This document shows, piece by piece, positions 26,831 through 35,709 of a DNA stretch of 35,730 bases. Every line of letters begins with the position of its first letter. Position 1 is the stretch's first letter. A model generated the notes under the pieces. It was not told the DNA's origin. It saw only the letters and a list, made by a program, of their open reading frames with translations, and did no database searches. This DNA is from Laspinema sp. D2d (GTDB taxonomy: Bacteria > Cyanobacteriota > Cyanobacteriia > Cyanobacteriales > Laspinemataceae), in the NCBI RefSeq assembly GCF_025370755.1, contig NZ_JAMXFC010000052.1, positions 1 through 35,730 of the forward strand, written 5' to 3'. The position numbers were made by a program, and so were the translations under genes.

Positions 26831-28420
26831 CTAAATCAAAGCCAACCCTTGACTAAAATCAGGAGTTTCCACCGGGTTAGCTGCTAACAAGTTGGCGAAG
26901 TCATTTCCTCCGGTAAAGGATTCATTAATAATGGAGTCTGCGGTTACAGTTCCCAATCCACCACTCAAATCATTCGCAGCATTTCCATTAGCTGTAAAGG
27001 TTTGAATCGCTGAATCATTGGCAGTATTGAAACTGCGGGGATTGATGAGTGGGTCGTTGCCGAGATTGAGCGTTGGACTGCTATTGGTGTTTACTGACGC
27101 TGAACGAGGTTGCAGCGATAGTTGCAAGTCGTAGTTGGTGTTATAGTCCTCAGAAAATGGAAAAACTCTCAGGTAATATGTTCCGGCTTCTACAGCTTGA
27201 TTAATACTATCATTTGAGAACCCATCAGCCAATTCTCTCGTAATAATATCGCCATCTCCTACATCGATTACTCCATTGCTGTTGAAATCTTTAATTAGCT
27301 GAATTTCGGTAGTATCGGTGAGAGATCCTAGGGAAATATTCAAATTACTGTTGTTGTTAACTGTGAAGAGATAGATATCATTAGCATCAGTATAACCAAC
27401 AAAATCTCTAAAGCTACGGGGTTCAGTTCCCACAACCCCAATATCTAAAGCAGTATTGAGAGTATTTCCGGGATTGGCTGGTGTGGTACTGGGTTTAGAA
27501 GAGAAACGGAACCGCAAGTCATAGTTGGTGTTGCTGCCAGAGGAATCCGGGTACACTCGCACATAATAAGTCCCGGCTTCAATAGGCCGGTTGATATTAC
27601 TATTCCCGGAAGAACCTGCCACTCCTGTCCTAATAATATCCCCATCTCCTCTATCGATTTCTCCGTTTTGGTTGAAATCCTTAATGAGTTCAACTCTTGC
27701 AGTTTCAGTCACGGCACCGAGGGTTAGACCAAACTCTCCATTAGAGGGAACAGTGAATCGATAATAATCAGTAGAGTTATCTGTCCCCACAAAATCTCGG
27801 ATCTCCAAACTTTCAGGAATGAAACCCAAATCCCTGGCAAAACTGAAGGTGGTATTGGGTGGGGGTGGTGGATCGCCTACAGTTACTGGTGGCGGGGGTG
27901 GTGGCGCAACGGGACCGCCTGGTGAAGCGGTTCGTCCTTCCCGGATTCCAGCGAATACATAGTGTTGGAGTGCTTGTTGGAAGTTGAAACCTGCTGCCTG
28001 TAAATCCGGGTTGGCAGCGAGATAAAAACTCACGGAAAAATTCGGTGCGGAAGCTCTTCCTTCGTTGATGCCGAATCCTCGGAAATGGTCGAGAAGTTGC
28101 TCGTTATTGAGTCCAGCAGCGGCTAAGTCTGGATTGGCGGCGCGATAGAAATTGGCATCAAAAACTGAGGAAAAGCTGCGTCCTTCTGCAACTCCGAAAT
28201 TTTGTAAATGGTCGTACAATTGCCGGTTACTGGTTAATCCGGCAGCGGCTAAACCTGTATTGACGGCGCGATATAGGTTGAGATCGATGTAGGGGGAAAA
28301 AACTCGTCCTTCGTTGAGTCCATTATTGAGCAAATGTTGGAAAGCTTGCGGGTCGTTTAAACCGGCTAAATCCGGGTTGACGGCGCGATAAAAGTTTAAA
28401 TCGGCTAAGTTGACTGGCAT
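26831..28420 (-). CDS. Repeat plus double PPC-domain protein, probably surface or secreted
   Basis: With ATG 28420 (preceded by AAGAGG) the product is about 529 aa; an upstream in-frame ATG at 28480 lacks a ribosome site. The first 160 residues hold four copies of a repeat of about 40 residues with the pattern FYRAANPDLAAAGL, then a helix and G-NEGR. A Pro-rich linker follows, then two pre-peptidase C-terminal-like beta domains. Each has a calcium-loop-like segment (DFNQNGEIDRGDGD near 245, DFNSNGVIDVGDGD near 376) and ends YYVRVYP or YYLRVFP. No classical signal peptide is seen. PPC domains usually occur in exported proteases and surface proteins; no enzymatic domain is present. The role is unknown. 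Confidence 0.8.
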   Translation of the reverse strand: MPVNLADLNFYRAVNPDLAGLNDPQAFQHLLNNGLNEGRVFSPYIDLNLYRAVNTGLAAAGLTSNRQLYDHLQNFGVAEGRSFSSVFDANFYRAANPDLAAAGLNNEQLLDHFRGFGINEGRASAPNFSVSFYLAANPDLQAAGFNFQQALQHYVFAGIREGRTASPGGPVAPPPPPPVTVGDPPPPPNTTFSFARDLGFIPESLEIRDFVGTDNSTDYYRFTVPSNGEFGLTLGAVTETARVELIKDFNQNGEIDRGDGDIIRTGVAGSSGNSNINRPIEAGTYYVRVYPDSSGSNTNYDLRFRFSSKPSTTPANPGNTLNTALDIGVVGTEPRSFRDFVGYTDANDIYLFTVNNNSNLNISLGSLTDTTEIQLIKDFNSNGVIDVGDGDIITRELADGFSNDSINQAVEAGTYYLRVFPFSEDYNTNYDLQLSLQPRSASVNTNSSPTLNLGNDPLINPRSFNTANDSAIQTFTANGNAANDLSGGLGTVTADSIINESFTGGNDFANLLAANPVETPDFSQGLALI

Positions 28421-28550
28421 AATTGACCTCTTGTCAAAGTGTTGAACAATTAGAGGGTTCTCAGGAGGTGAGGGAGGCATCGGTGCTTTCTCTGGGGATA
28501 ACGCGGATGCTAGTTTTGAGTTGGTTCCTCTTGAGGCGCGATCGCAGCCA

Positions 28551-28573
28551 TTAAAAAACCCCAGTTTAGGGTT
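28551..28573 (-). terminator. Probable Rho-independent terminator, minus strand
   Basis: Read on the minus strand, AACCC and GGGTT form a stem with a short loop, followed by a run of T. It lies between the small gene at 28888-29094 and the start of the PPC gene at 28420, both on the minus strand, so it would separate their transcripts. Confidence 0.55.
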
Positions 28574-28584
28574 CTTTCAGGAGT

Positions 28585-28627
28585 CGGTACAGGAAGCTGT
28601 CTCATGGGTAGACAGGGACTGTAACCG
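28585..28627. other. Extended two-part hairpin in the 28421-28887 gap
   Basis: An outer stem CGGTACAG (28585-28592) with CTGTAACCG (28619-28627), carrying one bulge, encloses an inner stem CTGTCT (28597-28602) with AGACAG (28610-28615). It adjoins the terminator-like hairpin to its left. It could be part of a longer terminator or a small structured RNA. The rest of the 467-base gap shows no gene. Confidence 0.4.
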
Positions 28628-28887
28628 ATGTCCGATCGCTCTCTAATCTGTTACTAGGAGAGGTGTGGAAAAATTATGCACAGTCTTCGGATCTTGGGGA
28701 TTTGAGGCGCGATCGCCCCTTTGATCCAACGATGGAAGGGAAAGACGAGGCACAGCCTCCAATGGGGCATTATCAGGCAAAACTTGGGAACCAGCAGAAG
28801 GGTGGAGCATTGGGGAAAATTTAGCTCAAGTTGGGATAGTTTTGTTCAGGTAACCCCCCATGCTGTATCGATGTGGGCAGGTTACCA

Positions 28888-29094
28888 TTACTCTACGGAT
28901 ACAGACCCTTGTGCATAGGCATTCACACACAAATCTCGGGTAACCTGACCTGATAAAATAGCGGCTTGTAACTCGCTTAAGGCGTCCAATTCTTCTAAAG
29001 TACAACAGTTTTCAAACATCACACGGAGTTTTTGTTCGGTTGTAACACTTAAATAACCTGTTTGTAATACTTGCTTAATAATATCAGAAATCAT
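28888..29094 (-). CDS. Small hypothetical protein, probably real
   Basis: This 68-aa protein reads MISDIIKQVLQTGYLSVTTE at the start, with the pattern LRVMFENCCTLEELDALSEL and LQAAILSGQVTRDL. I recall similar small helical proteins scattered in cyanobacteria, with no known function. The ATG at 29094 has an AGGAGCG ribosome site. It is mostly alpha-helical, has no membrane segment, and stands alone. A 700-base gap separates it from the divergent clpC. Confidence 0.6.
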   Translation of the reverse strand: MISDIIKQVLQTGYLSVTTEQKLRVMFENCCTLEELDALSELQAAILSGQVTRDLCVNAYAQGSVSVE

Positions 29095-29809
29095 CGCTGT
29101 ACGCTCCTGTTCAACCTCGGTAAAGCCATAAATTTAGTATGTATCCCAGGAAACAATTCGCCAGTGATGTAAATTTACCCTGGGGTGCGATCGCGATCGC
29201 CGTAGTTCCCCCCCTGCACTCGGACTCCATTTTTTGTTAAAATCTCAACAGATCATTCAATATCAAGAAACCTTCTTTTTTTTCTAGCACAGACTACCCT
29301 TGAGCGTCTAAACTTGATCTGAACCCATCTAACTGAATAGTTCTAACTCAGCAGTATTCACCCTGGAAGCAAATTCTGGCTCTTTCCCAACCCCAAAAAC
29401 CCCTCTATTCAATGTCCTGTAACATTCCAACCGGCGTCGATGCCCACTCAGGCAGCGACCAAAACTCCCAATTTAACAGCGTTCTATCCCCTACTCACTC
29501 CTGCTTTGAACCCGCGTCAATTTTGGAGTAGCGGTCATATTTCCGTTGCAATTTCCCCTTTCATCCCAATGAAGCTTGACAACGGATTCGGGAATCGAGT
29601 AAACCTAGCCCTAGGAGCCTCTGTTGTCTTCGTTAAGGAACCGTCATCCCCATCAACCCTCCACCGATGCTCCCTTTCAGGTGAGCCGATCGGCACTCAG
29701 ACGGCTACTACTCCTGAGAGATTACGGATGTCTGCACTCCCGAAGTACACCAATTGAGATACCTTAGAAGACAGAACTACATAAAACTTTACAGTCAGGA
29801 AAAATCCTC
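29095..29809. other. Long intergenic region upstream of clpC
   Basis: About 715 bases lie between the small minus-strand gene and clpC. A 105-codon reading frame (29440-29757) is open here, but its composition is low-complexity and it has no ribosome site or recognisable domain, so I do not call it. No tRNA-like or clear riboswitch fold was seen. The region probably holds the clpC promoter and a long leader; I could not place a convincing -35/-10 pair. Confidence 0.4.
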
Positions 29810-32296
29810 ATGTTTGAGTATTTCACAGAAAAGTCCATAAAAGCGATTATGTTGGCGCAGCAGGAAGCTCGCCGCCTCGGTCATAATTTTGTTGGGACCG
29901 AGCAGTTACTCTTAGGATTAATTGCCGAAGGAACTGGCATTGCTGCGCAGGTCCTCAAATCCGAAGGCGTCACCCTGAATAAAGCCCGGGTAGAAGTCGA
30001 AAAAATCATCGGTAGAGGCAGCGGCTTCGTTCCCGTGGAAATTCCCTTCACCCCTCGCGGTAAAAGCATCTTAGAAATGTCCCTCCGGGAAGCCAGCCAA
30101 CTGGGACAACAATATATCGCCACCGAACACCTCCTCCTTGCCTTAACCCAAAGCCGGGAAGGGGTTGCTTTTAAAATTTTAGAAAACCTCGGCGTCAGCC
30201 TGGAACGAGTCCGTGCCGAAGTCATTAAACGAGTGGGGGAAAATCCTGCACCCGCCGGTGCTGTTTTTGGCGGGGAACGGGGTCGGGGTCTGGGGTCTCA
30301 AAAAGCCCTGCAACTCAGCGAATTTGGGGTGAACCTGACCGAAAAAGCGATGGAAGGGACTCTGGATCCCGTGGTGGGACGGACGAAAGAAATCGAACGG
30401 ATTATTCAAATTTTGGGACGTCGCACCAAAAATAATCCCGTCTTAGTCGGGGAACCGGGGGTGGGTAAAACCGCGCTGGCGGAAGGATTGGCGCAACGCA
30501 TCGCTAATCAGGACGTTCCCGAAACCCTCAAAGATAAACGAGTATTTACCCTGGATATGGGGTCAATCCTGGCTGGGACCCGCTTCCGGGGAGATTTTGA
30601 GGAACGCATCAAAATGATTATGGAGGAAGTGCGTCAAGCTGGGAATATCATCCTGGTGATTGACGAAATCCATACCCTGGTTGGTGCTGGTTCTGTGGAA
30701 GGCGGGATGGATGCAGCCAATCTGCTCAAACCGGCATTGGCGCGGGGAGAGTTCCAGTGTATTGGTGCAACAACGTTAGATGAGTATCGCAAACATATCG
30801 AACGGGATGCGGCGTTAGAACGACGCTTCCAACCTGTCACTATTGGCGAACCGACAATCCAAGAGACGATTGAGATTTTGCAGGGTGTTCGAGTGCGGTA
30901 TGAAGAACATCACAAATTGACGATTTCTGATGAAGCGCTGGTTGCTGCTGCGGAATTATCGGAACGATATATTACCGATCGCTTTTTACCGGATAAAGCG
31001 ATCGATTTAATTGATGAAGCGGGCTCCCGAGTGCGTCTGCGCAATGGCAAAACTCCCTCGGTACTACGAGAACTGAAAAAACAACTCACCGACGTGACGT
31101 TAGAGAAAGAAGAGGCAGTTCGTGCTCAGGAATTTGAGAAAGCCTCCAAATTGCGCGATCGCGAATTAACCCTAGAAGAAGAACTGGATCAACGCATCAA
31201 AAACGAACACGCGGAAGTCCAAAATACCAAAAATCTCGTGGTTACCGGGGAAGATATCGCCCAAATTGTGGCATTCTGGACCAGCGTTCCGGTGAGCAAA
31301 CTCACCGAATCTGAGTCTGAGAAACTGATGCTAATGGAAGAAACCCTGCATCAACGGTTAATCGGTCAAGAAGAAGCGGTTAAAGCCGTTTCTCGTGCCA
31401 TTCGTCGTGCAAGGGTTGGCTTAAAAAATCCCAACCGTCCGATCGCCAGCTTCATCTTCTCCGGTCCTACGGGAGTCGGCAAAACCGAACTCACCAAAGC
31501 CTTAGCGGCTTACTTCTTCGGGTCAGAAGACGCCATGATTCGTCTGGATATGTCCGAATACATGGAACGTCATACCGTCTCTAAACTGATTGGTTCTCCT
31601 CCGGGATTCGTCGGATATGACGAAGGGGGACAACTCACGGAAGCAGTGCGCCGTCGTCCCTATACGGTGATTCTCCTCGACGAAATCGAGAAAGCACACC
31701 CGGATGTGTTTAATCTCTTGCTACAAGTCTTGGAAGATGGACGCCTGACCGATGCCAAAGGGCGCACGGTAGACTTCAAGAATACCCTGTTAATTATGAC
31801 CTCAAATATCGGGTCTCGCGTCATTGAAAAAGGTGGCGGGGGATTAGGATTTGAGTTTGCTGACAACCGCGCCGAAGCTCACTATGACCGAATTCGCAGC
31901 TTGGTGAATGAAGAACTGAAAAATTACTTCCGTCCGGAGTTTCTCAACCGTTTGGATGAGATTATTGTCTTCCATCAGTTGACTAAGGATGAAGTCACAG
32001 AAATTGCAGAAATCCTGTTGCGTGACTTGCTAAAACGCTTGGTTGAGAAACAGATTAGCCTGGAAATCAGCGATCGCTTCAAACAGCGCGTCGTAGAAGA
32101 AGGGTATAATCCCAGCTACGGTGCACGACCCCTCCGCCGAGCCATTATGCGCCTGTTGGAAGATCATCTCGCCGAAGCGATGTTATCCGGAAGGCTGGAT
32201 GAAGGAGATTCCGCAATCATTGATCTTGATGAAGCAGGAGAAGTGGTGGTACATCGTGTGGAAGGGCGATCGCTTGTGTCTCCTAGCACTCGATAA
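29810..32296 (+). CDS. clpC: ClpC, AAA+ unfoldase of the Clp protease
   Basis: ClpC unfolds substrate proteins and threads them into a ClpP-type peptidase; in cyanobacteria it is essential or nearly so. The 828-aa sequence shows two N-terminal Clp repeats, the first AAA+ domain with GEPGVGKT (K220), and the ClpC-specific middle region with a UVR-like motif ([12 protein letters not shown]). The second AAA+ domain has GPTGVGKT (552-559), a sensor region, and the ClpP-docking loop GGGLGFEF, where LGF is typical for ClpP contact. Start [20 protein letters not shown] is the family standard. Transcribed alone, it is followed by a strong terminator. Confidence 0.97.
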   Translation: MFEYFTEKSIKAIMLAQQEARRLGHNFVGTEQLLLGLIAEGTGIAAQVLKSEGVTLNKARVEVEKIIGRGSGFVPVEIPFTPRGKSILEMSLREASQLGQQYIATEHLLLALTQSREGVAFKILENLGVSLERVRAEVIKRVGENPAPAGAVFGGERGRGLGSQKALQLSEFGVNLTEKAMEGTLDPVVGRTKEIERIIQILGRRTKNNPVLVGEPGVGKTALAEGLAQRIANQDVPETLKDKRVFTLDMGSILAGTRFRGDFEERIKMIMEEVRQAGNIILVIDEIHTLVGAGSVEGGMDAANLLKPALARGEFQCIGATTLDEYRKHIERDAALERRFQPVTIGEPTIQETIEILQGVRVRYEEHHKLTISDEALVAAAELSERYITDRFLPDKAIDLIDEAGSRVRLRNGKTPSVLRELKKQLTDVTLEKEEAVRAQEFEKASKLRDRELTLEEELDQRIKNEHAEVQNTKNLVVTGEDIAQIVAFWTSVPVSKLTESESEKLMLMEETLHQRLIGQEEAVKAVSRAIRRARVGLKNPNRPIASFIFSGPTGVGKTELTKALAAYFFGSEDAMIRLDMSEYMERHTVSKLIGSPPGFVGYDEGGQLTEAVRRRPYTVILLDEIEKAHPDVFNLLLQVLEDGRLTDAKGRTVDFKNTLLIMTSNIGSRVIEKGGGGLGFEFADNRAEAHYDRIRSLVNEELKNYFRPEFLNRLDEIIVFHQLTKDEVTEIAEILLRDLLKRLVEKQISLEISDRFKQRVVEEGYNPSYGARPLRRAIMRLLEDHLAEAMLSGRLDEGDSAIIDLDEAGEVVVHRVEGRSLVSPSTR

Positions 32297-32339
32297 GGAA
32301 TAGAGATTGATAGAGGGATAAGTTCCCTCTAAATTGATG

Positions 32340-32369
32340 AAAAGGCGGGGGAGAAATCCTCCGCCTTTT
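32340..32369 (+). terminator. Strong hairpin terminator after clpC
   Basis: AAAAGGCGG pairs with CCGCCTTTT, with further inner pairs (GGGA/TCCT), giving a near-perfect stem that ends in a T run. It lies 44 bases after the clpC stop and 70 bases before the methyltransferase gene. Confidence 0.85.
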
Positions 32370-32439
32370 CTGATACAATGAGCGAAGCTGGGGATAATTG
32401 CGATCGCCCCAAATTTAACGGGATAAAAGAGGAACGGGA

Positions 32440-33612
32440 GTGAGTGAACATCGACCCCTAAAAGCTGTCGAATTATTTGCAGGAATTGGCGGTTTTCATT
32501 TAGGGATGGCAGCGGCGAATATTCAAACCATTTGGGCTAATGATAGCAGTGAATTAGCCGCCCAAGTGTACCGGAGTAACTTTGGTGAAGCATCTCTGCG
32601 GTTTGGGGATATCACGCAAATCGACATTGCTGAGATTCCCTCTCATGATATTTTAACGGCGGGGTTTCCTTGTCAACCCTTTAGTGCTGCCGGGAAAAAA
32701 CAAGGGATTCGCGATCGCCTCCGAGGAACCTTGTTTGAACGGATTATCGAAATCTTAGATAAAAAACAGCCGCAGTATTTCTTTTTAGAGAATGTCAAGC
32801 GGATGCTAACGATGGAATCCGGATATCACTTCCGGGTGATTTTGGATGCACTCTGTGCCTTAGATTATTTTATAGAATGGCGAGTGATTAATACCCTCAG
32901 CTTTGGACTTCCCCAAAATCGCGATCGGATTTTTATTTTTGGAACCCGCATTAACTCATCCCAAAGCTATCTGGAACTCCTGGAAAACTATTCCGTATTT
33001 TTAACTCAACCCGATGTAGAAGCTATTCAAGTCAATAGCCAACTCCAGTCTAAGTTTACCCCAATTTCAAGCCATCCTAGCAAACTTCCCAACTGGGGAA
33101 TTGCCTATCAACGAAAAATGTACGCCGAACCCATACCTCCGTTGGCAGACATCCAACCGAGAAAGAAACTCCGGGATATTCTGCAAGAGGAATTTGAGGT
33201 AGATTCCCAGTTTGATTTTACCCCAGATACCCTCGAAAGAATCAAGCAAAGTAAAGCTGTCAATCGGTATTGTAATGGAGTAGAAATCCTGTACAATCAA
33301 GGAGGTGGAGCGAGGCTCGGTTATACTATTTTTGGTATTAATGGAATTACCTCAACCCTGACAGCATCGACTTCCAGACACTATGAACGATATCGAGTAG
33401 GAGATAAATATCGCCGATTAACTCCTGTAGAATATGCAAGATTAATGGGGTTCCCCGATGACTGGTGTCGTGTTTCCAGAATTTATGATCGCTATGCTTT
33501 ATTCGGCAATGCGATCGCGCCTCCCTCTGTCGCCTGGGTTGGCAACAGAATCGGGCAAAAAAACATTGACTTAAATCAGCGTAGTTGGCAGCAACTAACT
33601 TTAGCCTTATGA
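32440..33612 (+). CDS. DNA (cytosine-5) methyltransferase of a type II system
   Basis: This 390-aa enzyme methylates cytosine at C5 in a specific DNA site, using S-adenosylmethionine. Motif I is FAGIGG (13-18), motif IV is FPCQPFS with the catalytic C78, motif VI is ENV (117-119), motif VIII is QNRDR (159-163), and motifs IX-X are present near the C terminus (RLTPVEYARLMGFPDDW, LFGNAIAPPSV). The target-recognition region lies about residues 190-290 and its site cannot be read by eye. The start is GTG 32440 with a GAGG upstream. The next gene is a probable restriction endonuclease whose ancestral ATG overlaps this stop codon, so the pair is a restriction-modification operon. Confidence 0.93.
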   Translation: MSEHRPLKAVELFAGIGGFHLGMAAANIQTIWANDSSELAAQVYRSNFGEASLRFGDITQIDIAEIPSHDILTAGFPCQPFSAAGKKQGIRDRLRGTLFERIIEILDKKQPQYFFLENVKRMLTMESGYHFRVILDALCALDYFIEWRVINTLSFGLPQNRDRIFIFGTRINSSQSYLELLENYSVFLTQPDVEAIQVNSQLQSKFTPISSHPSKLPNWGIAYQRKMYAEPIPPLADIQPRKKLRDILQEEFEVDSQFDFTPDTLERIKQSKAVNRYCNGVEILYNQGGGARLGYTIFGINGITSTLTASTSRHYERYRVGDKYRRLTPVEYARLMGFPDDWCRVSRIYDRYALFGNAIAPPSVAWVGNRIGQKNIDLNQRSWQQLTLAL

Positions 33613-34288
33613 TTAGGAGAATTATCAATAAAGGCAACCCCTGACTTTAGCTGCATTAAAGACAGAAGCAAGAGAATTTGCTAGACAACTGGCGACTATA
33701 CCGATTCCCTTATATGGGATTACAGATGGTAAAGCCGTTGGAACTTACGTGGAAACAGCCTTCAATGAATATTTAGCACTGCGATACGCCTACAAAAGCG
33801 GGAGTGCTGCCAGCGGGATTGATTTTCCTGATCTAAACGTGGATTTAAAAGTCACCTCGATTAGACAGCCTCAGTCTTCCTGTCCATTTCGAGATCCCAG
33901 TCAGAAAGTGTTTGGATTGGGGTATCATCTATTGGTTTTTACCTATGAAAAAACAGATGAGCGGGTCTCCCATCTTTGTTATTTAAAATTTTTAAATATT
34001 GTTTTTGTGGAAGGAGAATACACAGCGGATTATCAAACAAGTTATGGATTGAGAGAAATTCTCCGTCGTCACGGGAACAAAGATGACATCATTGCATTTT
34101 TAGAAGAACGGAACCTCCCTTTAGATGAAATAGGCAGAGAACTTTTAGCGGATCGCATCATCAGTCAACCTCCAAAACAAGGATTTTTAACAATTTCCAA
34201 TGCTTTGCAGTGGAGATTGCAATATAGAAAAATTATTGATTTAGCCAATAGCGGTGACACGCAAGGAATAGAAAATTTACTGATATAA
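33609..34288 (+). CDS. Probable type II restriction endonuclease, 5' end frame-disrupted
   Basis: The intact frame begins with GTG 33749 (179 aa), but coding-like sequence in that frame reaches back to about 33641 (LTLAALKTEAREFARQLATI, then PLYGITDGKAVGTY) without any ATG, GTG or TTG. An ATG at 33609, overlapping the methyltransferase stop, opens another frame that ends at TGA 33642 after a CCCC run. Adding one C there, or a -1 slip, joins both into about 226 aa. A PD-(D/E)xK-like core is seen as IDFPDLNVDLK (D28, D32, K34 in GTG numbering), followed by TSIRQPQSSCPFR. It should cut the site protected by the upstream methylase. It may be inactive, mis-sequenced or made by frameshifting. Confidence 0.7.
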
Positions 34289-34307
34289 TAATTATGCATA
34301 ACTGTTA

Positions 34308-34348
34308 GAATTGGAAGAAGGGCGATAATAATGCCGTTTCTTCAATTC
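34308..34348. repeat. Hairpin downstream of the restriction endonuclease gene
   Basis: GAATTGGAAGAA (34308-34319) pairs with TTCTTCAATTC (34338-34348) with a single bulged G. It lies 20 bases after the endonuclease stop and between convergent genes. It could end transcription, though no T run follows on either strand. Confidence 0.45.
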
Positions 34349-34429
34349 ATAGAACCGACTTCAGTTGTTTCTGAACAGTCGTAAAGTTATCCTAACCTTA
34401 ATCCAAGAGCCAACCCCTCAAGTTCCTCC

Positions 34430-35332
34430 TTATCGCGGACTAAACTTAATCCGATAAACCGAACCCGGATACTCCTTAAATATTTTACTCACCTGACTCC
34501 GTAAATTCCAAAAGCGCACTGTATTATCTTCACTGGCAGAGGCTAAAATTTTCCCATTGGGACTAAAACTGACACTATAAACAATATTCTGATGGTCCCG
34601 TAACGTCACCAACAAAGCGCCATCTACACTGCGCCAAATTTTCACAGTTTTATCCGCACTTGCGGACGCAATTAACTCGTTATCTGGACTAAAACACACA
34701 TCTAACACGGCGTTTTGATGACCCGTCAAGGTGCGAACTTTGCCATGACGACCCCAGGAAATATCGCGCACCCATAATTTCACCGTACCATCCCCACTTC
34801 CTGAGACTAATTGATTGCCATCGGCACTAAATTTAACGCTATAAACACTATCCTCGTGACCTTCTAAAGTTCTTAAGCAAATTCCATTGAACTGCCACAA
34901 TTTGACGGTACCATCAGCTAATCCCGATGCAACTAAATTGCCTTGTGGCATAAAACTAATATCAAAAATTCCGGCAGATTGTCGTTTAATCGAAGAAATT
35001 AATGTGCCATCTCGTTTCCAAAATTTCAAGGTTTTATCAGCACTGGCGGTCGCAATCCGATTCCCTTTTGTATTAAAGTCAACCCCAAAAACTTCCGCGC
35101 TATGTCCTTTTAGAGTGGTTAAAAAGGTTCCATCTCGACGCCAAAGCTTGACTGTTTTATCTGCACTAGCAGTTGCAATGAGTTTACCATCCGGACTGAA
35201 TGCCACACTCAAAACGCTATCACTATGGCCGTTGAGAATCGTATCTACACTGCCATTGAGTTGCCAGAGTTTAGCCGTTGTATCAGCACAGGCAGCAGCG
35301 ATCGCACTCGAAAGGGTGGGAGAAAAAAACAT
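34430..35332 (-). CDS. WD40-repeat beta-propeller protein
   Basis: This 300-aa protein consists almost wholly of WD40 repeats. Six full repeats (for example GHSDSVLSVAFSPDGKLIAT, then SADKTVKLW) are flanked by a partial one at each end. The N terminus supplies strands ending ADTTAKLWQLNG, and the C terminus supplies a first strand, GSVYRIKFSP. Together they would complete a seventh blade and close the ring. It therefore may be a whole seven-bladed propeller acting as a protein-binding scaffold. Alternatively it is a fragment of a longer NTPase-WD40 protein like the one at the left of this window: the frame stays open for about 60 bases upstream of ATG 35332 and no clear ribosome site is seen. 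Confidence 0.75.
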   Translation of the reverse strand: MFFSPTLSSAIAAACADTTAKLWQLNGSVDTILNGHSDSVLSVAFSPDGKLIATASADKTVKLWRRDGTFLTTLKGHSAEVFGVDFNTKGNRIATASADKTLKFWKRDGTLISSIKRQSAGIFDISFMPQGNLVASGLADGTVKLWQFNGICLRTLEGHEDSVYSVKFSADGNQLVSGSGDGTVKLWVRDISWGRHGKVRTLTGHQNAVLDVCFSPDNELIASASADKTVKIWRSVDGALLVTLRDHQNIVYSVSFSPNGKILASASEDNTVRFWNLRSQVSKIFKEYPGSVYRIKFSPR

Positions 35333-35493
35333 ATAAAAGTCAGCCCGGTTTGGAGTCAGCAGAAGTTCAGGGGTATCTACGATTATAAAGGGTTAAGGTT
35401 TGACTTTTTTCTCGTTGAGAGCAATGCCTATTAAAATAACTCAAAATAGACCGAAAATTGTCTATAATAGCCACATCATACGGGAGAGGTTAT

Positions 35494-35709
35494 ATGGGGT
35501 TAACAAGTGAACTGCGCTGGTTTTATCCGGGTGTTCCACCGGAGGCGATCGCCGATTGGTTTGCCACCCAATGTCCTCAACAAGGGCCAGTGAACCCAGA
35601 AACCCGAGATGATTTATATCTGTTCACTCTAGACTGTGATTATCTTAATATTAGTGCGATTCGTTCACGCGAAAAGCGGAGGGTAATGCCCGAAGTGTGC
35701 GCGTGGTAA
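35494..35709 (+). CDS. Short hypothetical protein near the window edge, possibly broken
   Basis: ATG 35494 follows GGGAGAGG at a short spacing, and a TATAAT box lies at 35463-35468, so the start looks genuine. The 71-aa product begins MGLTSELRWFYPGVPPEAIA and continues through TRDDLYLFTLDCDYLNI, which resembles the N terminus of longer cyanobacterial proteins I cannot name. After YLNI the sequence turns into basic, low-similarity residues (SREKRR) and stops at 35709, while another frame stays open to the window end. A frameshift or insertion near 35650 is possible. Confidence 0.5.
   Translation: MGLTSELRWFYPGVPPEAIADWFATQCPQQGPVNPETRDDLYLFTLDCDYLNISAIRSREKRRVMPEVCAW

Noticed and set aside
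28721-28918. 65-codon plus-strand frame in the gap right of the PPC gene
   Set aside because: No ribosome site, overlaps the small minus-strand gene, and no recognisable features.
29440-29757. 105-codon frame upstream of clpC
   Set aside because: No ribosome site, no domain, Pro/Ser/Thr-rich composition typical of non-coding DNA read by chance.
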